From Candolleomyces eurysporus (taxonomy: Eukaryota; Basidiomycota; Agaricomycetes; Agaricales; Psathyrellaceae), in NCBI GenBank assembly GCA_027579435.1, contig JANBPK010000741.1, positions 1 to 64,000 on the forward strand: a stretch of DNA of 64,000 nucleotides. Direction: 5' to 3'. The position numbers were made by a program, and so were the translations under genes. This document shows positions 11,084 to 21,797 of the stretch, piece by piece. Positions within the stretch are counted from its first letter, which is position 1, and each line of letters opens with the position of its first letter. The notes under the pieces were generated by a model. It made no database searches and was not told the origin of the DNA. It worked only from the letters and a program-made list of their open reading frames with translations.

Positions 11084-11651
11084 ATGGTCGAGCCTTTCTG
11101 CCCCGCACGCCGAAGGAGGGGCTTTTCAGGACTCGAGAAAAATGCGCCAGTGTCCTAAATGACAGGGAATAATCTAGGAAAGAACAACTTTGGCAATGAA
11201 CACATTTTGCACATCCACAGGGTAGTCAACCCTACGCGTCGGTGGATCGTACTCTGGTATCTTGTAGGATTTTCGCGGCAACAAGAACCGCGGAATTGGA
11301 TTGTCGATGCTTGATCCTGCGGCATTTGCTTGGGAGATGCATCAGCAAAGCGAGAAAAGCGTTGCTGAAGATACGAATTATAAGCCTATTCCAGCCACAC
11401 CTTATTGTTGCTGAAGCTTTCGTTATCTTCGCAGCACAGGGCATCATGCCATCATTTGAAAATATCTAGAGATAAATCGGATAGATTAATTACATGAGAT
11501 ACCGTAGAGGGTTAAAGAAATTGAAATGTAACACAATGATAAGGAGAATACATAAGACAATCACTCCATCTGATCGTAGAAACTGAATATAGAATATTTC
11601 TAGAGCAACATCCACACCTAGTTATCAACCTCGTTTGTTGGAATGTACGCC

Positions 11652-12631
11652 TTAAAGCTTAATGTAACTTGCTTTGCCCCCATCACTCATCTGGCCTCGT
11701 GCGTTGCAATGCTCGGCCATGGAGAGATGGTATCCACAATGGGTGCTGAACTTTACAAGCTCTTCAGCGACCATGAGTTCGTCCGCCGTCCATACGCTCT
11801 TGTCAGACCGTAGTGCAACTGCAACATCTGCCGTGGTCACCTCTCCACAGGTCACGACTCCTCCGGGACTCGTAACCTGGCCATATGTTGGATCTGGGGC
11901 GTGTGCAAGTGGGACTCGACTGACGGGGGTACTCACTTCCACCCGCTCAAGGTCGTAGTCCATCTTCCGAGTTCCGTCGCGGTATCTCTTCCCTGACCAT
12001 GTCCACACGGCTTTCCACTGCTGATCCTGTTCCTTGGGAACCTTATGTCCGCCGTGCGCCTTCCACACTTCTTCTTTGCCCTGATGCCTGTCGCTCTGGG
12101 TGTGCTTCTTCCACGCATGGGAATAGTATCCAGCATAATTGGCTGACTTTTGCTCGAGCTGGATGTCAATTTTGCAGGGTCGGCAGTACACTATATGCTT
12201 CGAGTTCGTGATGCACAAGCAAGCCACGTCCTTATTCAGTTGGTGTTTCCTTTCAAGCTCGGCATCTGCGAGTTCTTCACTCGTCGTAGGCTCCCCAGGG
12301 ACTGTGGAGGTGATGGGGCCAGCTTTTCTTGTCGAGGGCAGCTTGGAAACCTGGGCTTTGGCTTCGCGACTTTTACGAGAAGGGACCTTGATTTTGAGTG
12401 GCTTTTTGATAGCCAGCTCAAGCGTCTGCGCCTGTTTTCCAGCACATGCTACAACGATCGGAGAATTGATACTTCTGTGAGTGATAGCGGAGGGTTTGTC
12501 CTCTTCGAAAGCCTTTAAACATGTTGCGTGACGCTGTGGTGAAGTGAGTGGTGAGAACCGTGCTCATAAAGTTGTGTGAAGTGTAAGCGTACCGAGCCCT
12601 GGCCACCGTTCTTAGATATGGACTCGGGCAT
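11652..12631 (-). CDS. Zinc-finger-like hypothetical protein
   Basis: Two-exon gene. Exon 1 is 12631-12593 (MPESISKNGGQGS). The 59-nt intron has donor GTACGC and acceptor CACAG. Exon 2 is 12533-11652, ending GGKASYIKL; 306 residues in all. Joining in phase 0 gives one clean frame, which supports the model. A basic, proline-rich linker (residues about 40-95) precedes a likely zinc-binding module: CRPC at residues 130-133, then H152 and H157 (C-x2-C-x18-H-x4-H). A second Cys/His-rich stretch, STHCGYHLSMAEHC, lies near the C-terminus. A TATA box is at 12773-12779. Similar C..C..H..H modules occur in uncharacterised agaricomycete proteins. The target is unknown; nucleic-acid binding is possible but not shown. 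Confidence 0.6.
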
Positions 12632-12772
12632 CTCTAGGTTGTGGATCTTCGTGCAGCTGTGGAGAATGTTACCAGATGAGACTGAACACAATGAAGAGTG
12701 GTGAAAATGAGAGGGGGGTTTGTATGGAGCTGTGGGAGATTGAGAGAATGAGAGATGGAACACAACCACAGT

Positions 12773-12779
12773 TTTTATA
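12773..12779 (-). promoter_or_regulatory. TATA box of the zinc-finger-like gene
   Basis: TATAAAA on the minus strand, 142 nt before the ATG at 12631. Confidence 0.5.
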
Positions 12780-13089
12780 AGGGGCCAAACACAATCAAAG
12801 TAATCTATTTTTCACAAGTGTCGTGTCTGATAATACATTGCGCTCAACACCGACCGGCCGGTCGTGTCCAGTCACACGCTTCCTTTATCTCAACATGTGC
12901 CACTCAGCTCACTACCTGAAGGGGAAGCGTTGTTGAGGAAAGCTATGCGCACCACAATGAGCTTCTTGACCATCGAGCGGGTCTCCGTCCGCATTTGGTA
13001 AAACACGACATGTCGTGACGGTCCTGGCTAGATCTGTTGTCATGGAGGGAAGCCTCAAGTTATATTTTGATCTTCTAACTCGGAATGAG

Positions 13090-13600
13090 CCTCTCCAGAT
13101 AAGGTAATAAATGCAAACACGCCGCCAAAAATCAGGTGAGGCCCGATCATTAATAAAGAAAATCGAATCCCCTCTCCAGAAACCCATTATGGTCGTGTTC
13201 AATGACAACCACCTGGTCGCTTAAGTCACATATCTCCTTTGTCTCAACATGTGAAATTGGATACCTCCAGATCTGGCAGTCAATACGTTCATCTTTGAGC
13301 GACCAGAGGTTTCTTTGTACTATTCCGCGTTTCAGGAAAGGTATCGGTTTGCTGACTTCTGTGGCTGTTGGTTACCTATCTCGCCTCCAATCTTTTGACT
13401 TTTAATAGTAAAATGTGTATGTATTGGGCCGACTTTGGCCATTTTCAAAGTCCAATTCCTCCAGGGCTGCCCACAATCGAGGCGCCTGCGGGCGCTTCCT
13501 TCCCATTTTAGCTGTCAAAGGCAACGCTATGACGTCATCGTACATGGCTTAAGTTCGAGTCGGGGAACAAATGTCCCACCTCGAACTAGACGGACATCGA
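13090..13600 (-). repeat. Inverted copy of the DUF4246 3' flank, left arm
   Basis: The reverse complement of this stretch matches about 16740-17260. Shared landmarks: AGATCTG, ATCTTTGAGCGACCA, CGCATTTCAGGA/CGCGTTTCAGGA, ATCG(A/G)TTTGCT(A/G)AC, CTTCTGTGGCTGTTGG, TTTGTCTCAACATGTG-type and AACAAATGTCC. It therefore represents the 3' flank of a DUF4246 unit that was once oriented minus here. The gene itself is missing; repeat R1 copy b lies at the place where it would start. Confidence 0.7.
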
Positions 13601-13629
13601 TAGGGCGTGAGACAACTCCGCGTTATATG

Positions 13630-13940
13630 ACTGTTGACAGAATATGCGGGACCCTTCATTATGATATACGAAGGGTTATCTTATAATTATGGTGTCTGCT
13701 TGAGCCGAGGATACGTACTTGGCTTTCATACCCGCCCAGGGAGAGCGACCGTCTTCAGGTCCCCGCCGTCTTTTTGCAGGCGGTCAGGGTCACCCCTGAC
13801 GTCGATCAATTTGTTTATAGGCAGGTTTTCATCGATCCGTTTTCTTGAACGTATTTTAGAACCAGGGCCATTCACCGTCTTGCTTTCTCTCCTTTCTTCA
13901 CTAGATCCCGAGTTCAGCTCCGGTCGCCCGTGACAATGGA
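13630..13940 (+). repeat. Dispersed repeat R1, copy b
   Basis: Second copy of the repeat at 9322-9735, same orientation. It contains GGGACCCTTCATTATGATAT, CATACCCGCCCAGGGAGAGC and TTCATCGATCCGTTTTCTTG. Confidence 0.6.
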
Positions 13941-14389
13941 CGGTGGATTTACAGGCTGATACCTGTCTAATTCCACCACTGTACGAGCACGAATAACCAC
14001 TCACACCACAGGTCGCGCAACATTTTCGAAGGCTTCCGAACGGAACAAAGCTCCACTATCACTAACGGAAGCATCAACTCTCCGACTGTCGAAGCAGGTG
14101 CTAGAGAGTAGCAGGAGCTACTGTTTGGAGGGGCTGAATAAGATCACTTTCTGTCTGACGTCGATGCTCGGCGCTTATTCCTTTGCGGAACTTCGATAGT
14201 ATCATTACGCTCGACGCTTGGTTAAAGAGGTTGGATAGAATCTATGGGAGGTTCCTTCCCCCTCTATTCGTTACATTGCACGCTTTTTGTGAAANTTTTT
14301 TACTGTCGGTTTAACATCTTACTGAGAGAAGAGTGGGGACCTAAAAAACGCGAATGAGTCAATTCGTCGAACCCGAAAAGTCTGGATGT

Positions 14390-14495
14390 ACGAATTCAGA
14401 GTCATCGCGGCGCTGAGCGCATACCGACACCCGGCGTCGGATCACATTCACGTCGGTGGGCGCATCAATTTGATTTATATCAGGCATATTTTGGC
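14390..14495 (+). promoter_or_regulatory. Shared upstream module, DUF4246 copy 2
   Basis: Contains the clearest palindrome of the family, CCGACACCCGGCGTCGG (14424-14440; arms CCGAC/GTCGG), followed by GGGCGCATCAATTTGAT. Confidence 0.55.
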
Positions 14496-14663
14496 CGCAT
14501 TCCTCGCCTCCTGACCGCCAAGATGACAACTCCCTAAATGGTGCGGCAACGTGGGCCTCGACATAAAAGCCACTCTGGAAGTGTGTAAGCCCTAGAATCA
14601 GCTCCCACACTCTGGAAAATCCCCTGTCCTTCAGTCGCGTGAATTTCCCCTGCCACTATCATC

Positions 14664-16596
14664 ATGCCCGTAGACCCTACCAAAGTCGTCGAGAAACCTG
14701 GACATGGTAACCCATTCAACTGGACCCCTGAGAGAGGGGATGTCGACTACCGAGGAGAGCCGTTCCCAAATGCGCTCGTACAGAGTGGGTACGATTCTGA
14801 ATTGTAAGTCCAGCTCATAAAGCCAGTTGAAGAATGTAGAGCTGAGGAGTGGCCAACTTCGAATGACAGATTCCAACCGATAACTCTTCGCGAGCTCACG
14901 ATGCTGCGCTTCATAAACAAGGTTACGGATAAACCTGATTGGACGAAAAAGGTGATGATGATGCTGTATAGATTCGGGGTTGCTGTGACCCTTTTAACGA
15001 GGTGTTCATAGGTATTCGACGAAACTATCATCGCCAAATGGAAGCAAGAATCCGTGAACCTCCCCGACTCCACCCCTTCGACCCAAATATCCGAATCCAT
15101 GTTTACCTACTGCATCGAGGAACTCCAATTTCGCGCGAAGGAGCACCCTAACTCACCCAACGGTGCTATTCGCGTTTACAATGGAGACGTGTACAAATCC
15201 GATACCGCCGTCTCTGGGGAAACGAAGCTCGCCTTGCAGAAAGCCGTACGAGTACTCGAAAACATTCCGGCTGCCCAGAAAGATTGGCACCCAGGCTCAG
15301 ACGGGAAAGTCCTCGACCTCGTCCATCCCAGCCTCTTTCCCTTGATCTACGGCACATCCAAGATTCTGCCCATTGGCGCTCCCATGACCACTCTGGAAGA
15401 TTGCATCAAGAGGTGCGGGGAAGGAGAAGTATTGCCTGATCCTAAAACCGAGATACCAAATTTGGATGTTGACGATGAAGATGCGCGGAGCGCTAAATTC
15501 CAGTGGCTTCCCTGCGAGGTGGACATATCTGGAGACAAGCCGAAGATACTCACATATATTAACAACCTGCATCCGCAGCACCATAAAGAGCTGTATGGGC
15601 TCATGGAAGATCTCATACAGGCGTCGATACCCCTTTGGAACTTGACCCTTGTACGATCTGAAGACTTGTTTAGCACCCCTCAACGGGTCCGTTATGACAC
15701 GTGCGAGTGGATTGGGGATACGAGGGTGCCCGAACAGCCTGAACCTGAGGAATTCGATTCAGATGTTCTCAAGGGGCAACGCGAGTCGCCAACCAACTTG
15801 AAGGAGAAGTATGGAGATTTACCGCTACAAGTCATTGTCAAATTGGCCAATATTGAGCTGACGCAAGAGAAACCTGAGTACCAAGGTGGAACGTGGCACG
15901 TTGAGGGCAAATTGGTGAGCTCTCTCTCTTGAATCGAATTCCGGGTGGTTTTCTGATATGGTAAACCCACAGAATGAAGCTATCTGTGCTACGGCGATAT
16001 ATTACTATCATTCCGAAAACATCACCCATTCCTCCCTCGCCTTCCGCCACCAAGCCAACGCAGATTGCCTCAATGACGTCCAATACGAGCAAGATGCTCA
16101 CGAATGGCTCCCACATATATTCGGCCTCCATCAGGATGGCAGTGCAGTCCAAGATGTTGGCTCGGTCGAGACTTGCGAAGGCCGTCTTATCACTTTCCCA
16201 AACGTCCTCCAGCACCAAGTCCAGCCATTTAAACTCGCCGACCCAACTAAACCAGGGCATAGGAAGATCGTCGCGTTGTTTTTAGTAGATCCAACTACCA
16301 GGGTTATCAGCACTGCCGACGTTCCATGCCAGAGACAGGATTGGTGGGCAGAAGAATTGTTGAAGACGTCTCAATCGTCTTCAGCGAGACCGAACCTTCC
16401 TGATTCCAAAGCTGGAGGAGTTTCTAAGCTTCCTCCCGAGCTTCAGAGGATCGTTTTCGACGATGTGGATGATTTCCCGATTGGCATGAAGAAAGCAAAG
16501 GAGTATCGAGAGAGGTTGATGGAAGAGAGGAGGAAGTTTGTGTTGAAGCATCAGGAGAACTTTGCGGGTGGCGAGATCTCACTTTGTGAACACTGA
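14664..16596 (+). CDS. DUF4246 family protein, copy 2 (intact)
   Basis: Four exons: 14664-14803, 14870-14951, 15012-15914 and 15973-16596; 582 residues with all splice sites GT-AG. The N-terminal leader (MPVDPTKVVEKPGHG) is followed by ITLRELTMLRFINKVTDKPD, FTYCIEELQFRAKEHP, WHPGSDGKVLDLVHPSLFP, KFQWLPCEVDISG, and YINNLHPQHHKELYGL, all hallmarks of the DUF4246 family common in fungi. The C-terminal part has TWHVEGKL (H370, E372), GRLITFPNVLQHQVQPF (H456) and GHRKIVALFLVDP (R472). That spacing matches the HxD/E...H...R core of 2-oxoglutarate/Fe(II) oxygenases. I infer an oxygenase fold; substrate unknown. No signal peptide or membrane segment, so probably cytosolic or nuclear. It is the best reference copy for the cluster. 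Confidence 0.88.
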
Positions 16597-16739
16597 TCGC
16601 TCTGAAGTTGATGCTGCGGTATGCATTATTCTGTATATTCAATTATTGCTACGTCTGTCAGCTCGCTCAGCCGACGGCGAAGATAAGTAGCTCAAGCTTT
16701 TGTGGAAATTCAAATTATTTGCGTATCTACTGCTAGGGC

Positions 16740-17260
16740 AGAACTTCATGCAATTTTGTCTTAAGCTAGAATGGACATTTGCCCCCCAACCCCAACGAGT
16801 CGTTTACGATAACATCATAGCCATGCCTTTGACTTATAAAATGGGAAGGAACAGGGTCAAGCACCCGCGGGCGTCTCGATTGAAGGGTAACGTTGAAGAA
16901 TGGATTGGACCTGAAAGATAGGCCCAATCAGTCTAGTACATAAGTCTCTCACAACTCCAAGTCCGAAAATCGGAGGCGAAATGGGTAGCCAACAGCCACA
17001 GAAGTTAGCAAATCGATACCCATCCTGAAATGCGGAATGGCACGAAGGGAGGTTTTGGTCGCTCAAAGATAGCCTCATTACCTACCAGATCTGAAGGTAC
17101 ATCTAATGTCGCATGTGGAAACAAAGCACACATGTGAATTGCAACGAGGCGGTCGCTGTTTAGCGCAAGCACAATGGATTTCCGGATTGGATTTATTTTT
17201 CTTTACGAATGATGGAGCCTCATCTGGCATTTCCATCCATCCTACTATATCTTCTTCCCC
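16740..17260 (+). repeat. DUF4246 3' flank, right arm of inverted pair
   Basis: Downstream flank of copy 2. Its reverse complement matches 13090-13600, so copy 2 is bracketed by an inverted pair of about 0.5 kb, roughly 3.1 kb apart. Confidence 0.7.
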
Positions 17261-17400
17261 TTCTTATCGGAAAAGGTAGTAGGTCAGCCCACAGCTTTCC
17301 TAGCAACATGCTATTGACATTGGCAATCATTCCTCAAGTCGGAAGCATGCAACTTCATTGACGAGATCGAGCAGTTTGACACTCGCCAACCTTTGCTTGT
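17222..17400 (+). pseudogene. NLR-type gene fragment
   Basis: Matches the reverse complement of 10560-10700 in the NLR remnant: CCATCC(TACTATATCTT), TAGCAACATGCTATT, TTGGCAATCATTCCTCAAGT and GGAAGCATGCAACTTCATTG. It is only about 180 bp and carries deletions. It sits between the convergent 3' flanks of blocks II and III. Confidence 0.7.
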
Positions 17401-17624
17401 CGACAGACTTCGTTATCGCTCTTGCCTCTGCTAGGTTGTGTCGGGGAACAAATGTCCGTTCTAGCAGCTTCAGACAAAATTACATGAATTTTCGCCCTAA
17501 CCTTAGATATGCGAATAGTTTGAATTTCCACAGAAGCTTCAGTTATATCGAACGAGCACATGTGTAACTAGTTGAGAATACATAATGATGTGTGCCACAG
17601 CATGGATTTCAGAGCAATCAGTGC

Positions 17625-19549
17625 TCACAAAGTGCAATCTCCCCCCACAACGTCATCCTGATGCTTCAACACNAACTCTTCCATCAATTTCTCTCGATAC
17701 TCCTTTGCCTTGTCCATGCCAATCGGGAAATCGTCCACACCGTCGAACACGATCTTCAGAAGCTCGGGAGGAAGCTTATGAACACCTCCATCTTTGGAAC
17801 CTGGAAGGTTCGGTCTCGCTGAAGACGATTGAGACGTCTTCAACACTTCCTCCGCCCACCAATCCTGTCTCTGGCATGGAATGTCCGCAGTGCTGATAAT
17901 CCTNGTAGTTGGATCCACCAAAAACAACGCGACTATCTTCCTATGCCCTGGTTTAGTCGGGTCGGCAAGCTTGAATGGCTGGATTTGGTGCTGGAGGATG
18001 TTTGGGAAGGTGATAAGACGGCCTTCGTAAGTCTCGACGAATCCGACGTCTTGGATCATATCGCCATCCGGAGGGAGGCCGTATACGTTCGGGAGCCACT
18101 CTTNGGAGTCGAGCTCCCAGAACTCGAGCTCGTCGGGCCCGAGTTCCCAGGACCTATCCATGAGGTTATCTGTGTTGACTTGATGGCGGAAGGCCAGGGA
18201 GGAATGGGTGATGTTTTCAGAACTATAGTAGTATATCGCCGTAGCACAGATAGCTTCATTCTGTAGGTGTATCATATCAGAGAACCATCCGAAATATAAT
18301 GAAAGAGAGAACTCACCAGTTTACCCTCAATGTGCCACGTCCCACCTTCATACTCAGGCTTCTCTGGCGTCAGCTCGATATTGGCCAACTTCACGATGAC
18401 TTGTAGCGGTAAATCTCCATACTTCTCCTTCAAATTGGTCGGCGACTGATGTTTGAGAACNTTCGAATCGAATCCTTGAGGTTCAGGCTGTTCAGGCACC
18501 CTCGTATCCCCGATAAATACGCACGTGTCATACCGAACTCGTGAAGGGGTGTTAAACAAATCGTAAGANCATACGAGGGTCAGGTTCCAAAGCGGTATTG
18601 ATGCCTGGATGAGATCTTCCATGAGCCCATACAGCTCTTTATGGTGTTGCGGATGCAGGTTGTTGATATACGTGAGTATCCTCGGCTTGTCTCCAGAGAT
18701 GTCTACCTCACAAGGGAGCCACTGGAATTTGGTGCTCCACAGATCTTTGTCGTCGAGACCCAAATTTGGTTCCTTGGTTTTAGGATCAGGTAAGACTTCC
18801 CCTTCCCCGCATCTCTTGACGCAATCTTCCAGAGTGGTCATGGGAGCGCCGATGGGCAGAATCTTGGATGTACCGTAGATCAAAGGAAAGAGACTGGGAT
18901 GGACGAGGTCGAGGACTTTCCCGTCTGAGCCTGGGTGCCAATCTTTCTGGGAATCCGGAATGTCTTCGAGTATTCGTACGGCTTTCTGCAAGGCGAGCTT
19001 CGTTTCCTCAGAGACGGCGGTATCAGACTTGTACACATCTCCATTGTAAACGCGAATAGCGCCGTTGGGTGAGTTAGGGTGCTCCTTCGCGCGAAACTGG
19101 AGTTCCTTGATGCAGTAGGTAAACATGGGTTCGGATATTTGGGTCGAAGGGGTGGAGTCGGGGAGGTTCACGGATTCTTGCTTCCACTTAGCGATGATAG
19201 ATTCGTCGAATACCTATCAGCGACTCGTTAACAGGGTCACAGCAACCTCGTATGTCTACAGCACTATACCTCCGTCGTCCAGTTAGGTTTATCCGTAATC
19301 TTGTTCATAAAACGCAGCATCGTTATCTCGCGAAGAGTTATCGGTTGGAATCTGTACGTCGAAGATCGCCGCTCGTCAGCTCCACATCCTTTAGCCTAAG
19401 TCCATGAAATACACTCACGGCGAGTGATAGTTACCACTCGCGTCGGCGAATGGCTTTCTGCTGCCACCACCCTGTGTCTCAAAGGCCCAGTTGAGCCTGT
19501 TACCATGTCCAGGTTTTGCAACGACTTTGGTATAGTCTACGAGCATCAT
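17625..19549 (-). CDS. DUF4246 family protein, copy 3
   Basis: Exons 19549-19419, 19351-19270, 19213-18317 and 18260-17625 give 581 residues. The start is ATGATG, as in copy 1. Exon 1 is diverged after NRLNWAF (ETQGGGSRKPFADASG), but intron positions and phases match copy 2. The core motifs are kept: TWHIEGKL before intron 3, then GRLITFPNILQHQIQPF and GHRKIVALFLVDP. An acidic, tryptophan-containing insertion (WELGPDELEFWELDS) lies before EWLPNVYG. Five Ns (about 17673, 17904, 18104, 18461, 18568) fall on single codons and do not shift the frame. A TATA-like GACATAAAAAC lies near 19733 on the minus strand. Same inferred oxygenase-like role as copy 2. Confidence 0.83.
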
Positions 19550-19804
19550 GTTAGTGGCAGAAGAAATTCGATTATGAGTTGAAGCAAGGAATGTGGGACT
19601 GTCCAGTAGGTGTGGGCGTTACTCACCTTTCCGCAAGGGCATAGAAGGGCTTGTTAGCAGCACGAACGCCGAGAGTGGTGTCCACTGCATTGGCGCTTAT
19701 AGGGTTTTACGCACTGCCAGAGCTGTTTTTATGTCAAAACCCACGTTGGGAAGTTGTCATCTCGGACGATCGGAGTCAGAGTACGTAAGTGCTGGGCAAG
19801 GGAC

Positions 19805-19920
19805 GAGACAAAAGCATCCCCGATGGGATGAATCGAATTGACGCGGCCACTGATGCATACCGACACCCCGACGTCGGATCACCATCGCCTCGGGATGTAC
19901 AAATTCAGAGTCAGCGCTGG
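19805..19920 (-). promoter_or_regulatory. Shared upstream module, copy 3, with inverted centre
   Basis: Outer parts read in the gene's direction as in the other copies (GAATTTGTACA; GCGTCAATTCGATTCATCCC; GGGATGCTTTTGTC). The central palindrome segment is flipped: on the plus strand, 19852-19888 reads GATGCATACCGACACC then CCGACGTCGGATCACCATC, which is the orientation seen on the coding strand in copies 1 and 2. The flip is bounded by GATG/CATC. Confidence 0.6.
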
Positions 19921-20196
19921 GCCGGCTTCCTTTCGGCTTGAAGCTTGAAGAATCGACTCATTCACATCTCTCACGTACTTGCTCTTCTCGTAAAGCATTC
20001 AATCGACAGAAAAAGCGTGCAATACAACGAATGTAACGAATAGAGGGGGGAAGGGACCTCCCAGAGGATTCCATCTACCCTCTGAAACCAAGCGTCCAGC
20101 GCAACGATGCTATCAAAGTACCACAAAGAAATGAGTGGCGGAAGGGAGTAGGACGAAAAGATGCGTCAAGCATCGACGTCAGATGAGTGATGTCAT

Positions 20197-21060
20197 TCAG
20201 CCCCTCCAAACGACAGGTCCTGGGACCGTGAATGAAGTGAGACCGCTGTAGATGTTGGCGGTCAAGTTGGGGTCTAGATAAGTAGAGATCGTTGAGTGAG
20301 AAAGTGAGAAGAGGAGATGAGCATAGACGCACCGTTCGCGGCGATGTACCCAGGAATCGAGACTTTGGATGGGTTTCCGGTCCCACTACCCGTAATCTTG
20401 ACCTGGGCGCACGAGATGAAGATCTCTGGTACGCCTGTGCCGAGGTGCAGAGCTAGATTCTCGATGCGGACAAGGTACTGTTGAAAACTCACGAGTCAGC
20501 ACAGGTCTCCCATCAACACGAAATCAACGAAAGAAATTCACGAAACTTACCTCTCCAGGCGGAGTATTCCCCGGTACCGTAGTCACAAACTCGTTCTTCT
20601 GATACGAACTGAACGAGATCGGATTGAAATTGTTCGCACCCCACTCCTCAATCTTGAACCAGCTCTGTCCGCTCCCATCCCAATCCTGCGCCTTCCCAGG
20701 TGCCTTTCCCAAATAAATTGCGACAGGACCTTGATGGTACATGAAGTTGCTGAGCTGGAAACCCACTTTATCACCGGCGGCAATGGAGACGGTCTCGTTA
20801 GCGGTAGAAGGATTGAGGTTGCACCGAGCAGCGGTGGAGGTGATGTCGCGAATGGGTTCGACGCTTTGGGGTTCGCGGACGGCCTGAGTCGACGATTTGG
20901 ACCCTGCGAGGAGGGTTTTGAAGATGTCTGGACGTTGGGGAGAGAGGGTCAGTGACGTGTAGATTGCGGAAGAATGACAATGGAGAAAGAACTGACAGTG
21001 TGCGGAGGCGTTCTGTGCTACAAAGACGCAAGTCAAGAGGGAGGCGGTGGCGAACTTCAT
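20197..21060 (-). CDS. Secreted AA9 lytic polysaccharide monooxygenase
   Basis: Four exons: 21060-20997, 20927-20551, 20477-20333 and 20273-20197; 220 residues. A 20-residue signal peptide (MKFATASLLTCVFVAQNASA) leaves His21 as mature residue 1 (HYIF), the first ligand of the copper histidine brace. His86 (MYHQGPVAIYL) is the second. C57 and C170 would form the usual disulfide, and H158 (LALH) the second-shell histidine. AA9 enzymes cleave cellulose or hemicellulose oxidatively outside the cell. Length fits a catalytic domain with no CBM. The usual Q-F-Y-x-S-C motif reads E165-I-F167-I-S-C, so the axial Tyr is Phe and the Gln is Glu. A TATA-type sequence (TATAAAG, minus) is at 21233-21239. 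The first intron splits the codon right after His1. Confidence 0.9.
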
Positions 21061-21797
21061 GGTGACTTTGTTAATAGAGATACTCCAAGGAACGTGCGGT
21101 AAAAGAAGGATGGAGAACGGAAGAAGAGCTCAAGGATGGATGGGATGGACGCCTGGTCGACCCGAACCGAAGGGAAAGACTGAGTGAAGGGAGGGACTAA
21201 AAGACGGGGAATTAGGGGCGTTCTTCGCTAGGCTTTATACATATCTACCTCTCAAAATTTCCGATCTTTCTTGCTCTGCCTCTTTCTTCGATCATTATTT
21301 TTCTCTCATTTTTCGTGAATTTTTCGGAGAGTTAGCGAATCGCATTTACCGCAAAGAAAATTTTCAACTCCAGTTCCCGTTGCTGGGAAGCGAAGGGTGG
21401 CTTTGACTGGGATCGATCGGTCTTCACCCAACCGCCGAGGATCGACAGGGCGGGATAGACCAAAAATGGCCAAGAAACCGAGTCATTTTGTCTCCGCTGT
21501 CCCGTCTTCAGCCCAGGCCCTGGGTTAATTTTGGCCAGAGCGCGGATCCATCATTTTCGCCGAGACTGCGTATTGAGCTCCCATATTACGAAAAAANTGC
21601 ACTGTTGAATGAAAAAGAAATGGGGCCTAGGTCACCATTCTTCCTCGGAACGCTGAGTCCGACGGCGTCGAGACGACTTAAAAGCGCGTGATTGTACAAA
21701 AGGAAGTGAGAAGAAATCGAGTCGTCCTGTAGCGCAAGAGAGTTCGTAGAGTAGGACTTCAACCTCAGATTGTAACCAGCTACCAAAGTACACATAT

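Larger units (their letters stand above)
14123..16850 (+). repeat. Duplicated block II
   Basis: Same order as block I, but the left boundary lies later: only the last few codons of the LPMO remain (CTGTTTGGAGGGGCTGA, 14126-14142). It then carries the upstream module, DUF4246 copy 2 and the 3' flank. The TATA-like ACATAAAAG is about 100 nt from the start codon instead of about 190 in copies 1 and 3, implying a deletion of roughly 85 nt in the 5' leader. Confidence 0.78.
17430..21060 (-). repeat. Duplicated block III (complete LPMO + DUF4246 copy 3)
   Basis: Minus-strand version of blocks I and II. It is the only one with the full LPMO gene upstream, so it best represents the ancestral order: LPMO, then DUF4246 in the same direction, about 650 bp apart. 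The 3' flank (17430-17624) matches those after copies 1 and 2. Blocks II and III face each other tail to tail. Confidence 0.78.

Noticed and set aside
10772..11158. 128-codon forward open frame
   Set aside because: Antisense to the NLR-type remnant, whose minus-strand translation carries recognisable motifs.
13090..17260. Interpretation of the inverted pair as terminal repeats of a DNA transposon
   Set aside because: The right arm is simply the 3' flank seen after other DUF4246 copies, and no transposase or target-site duplication was seen.
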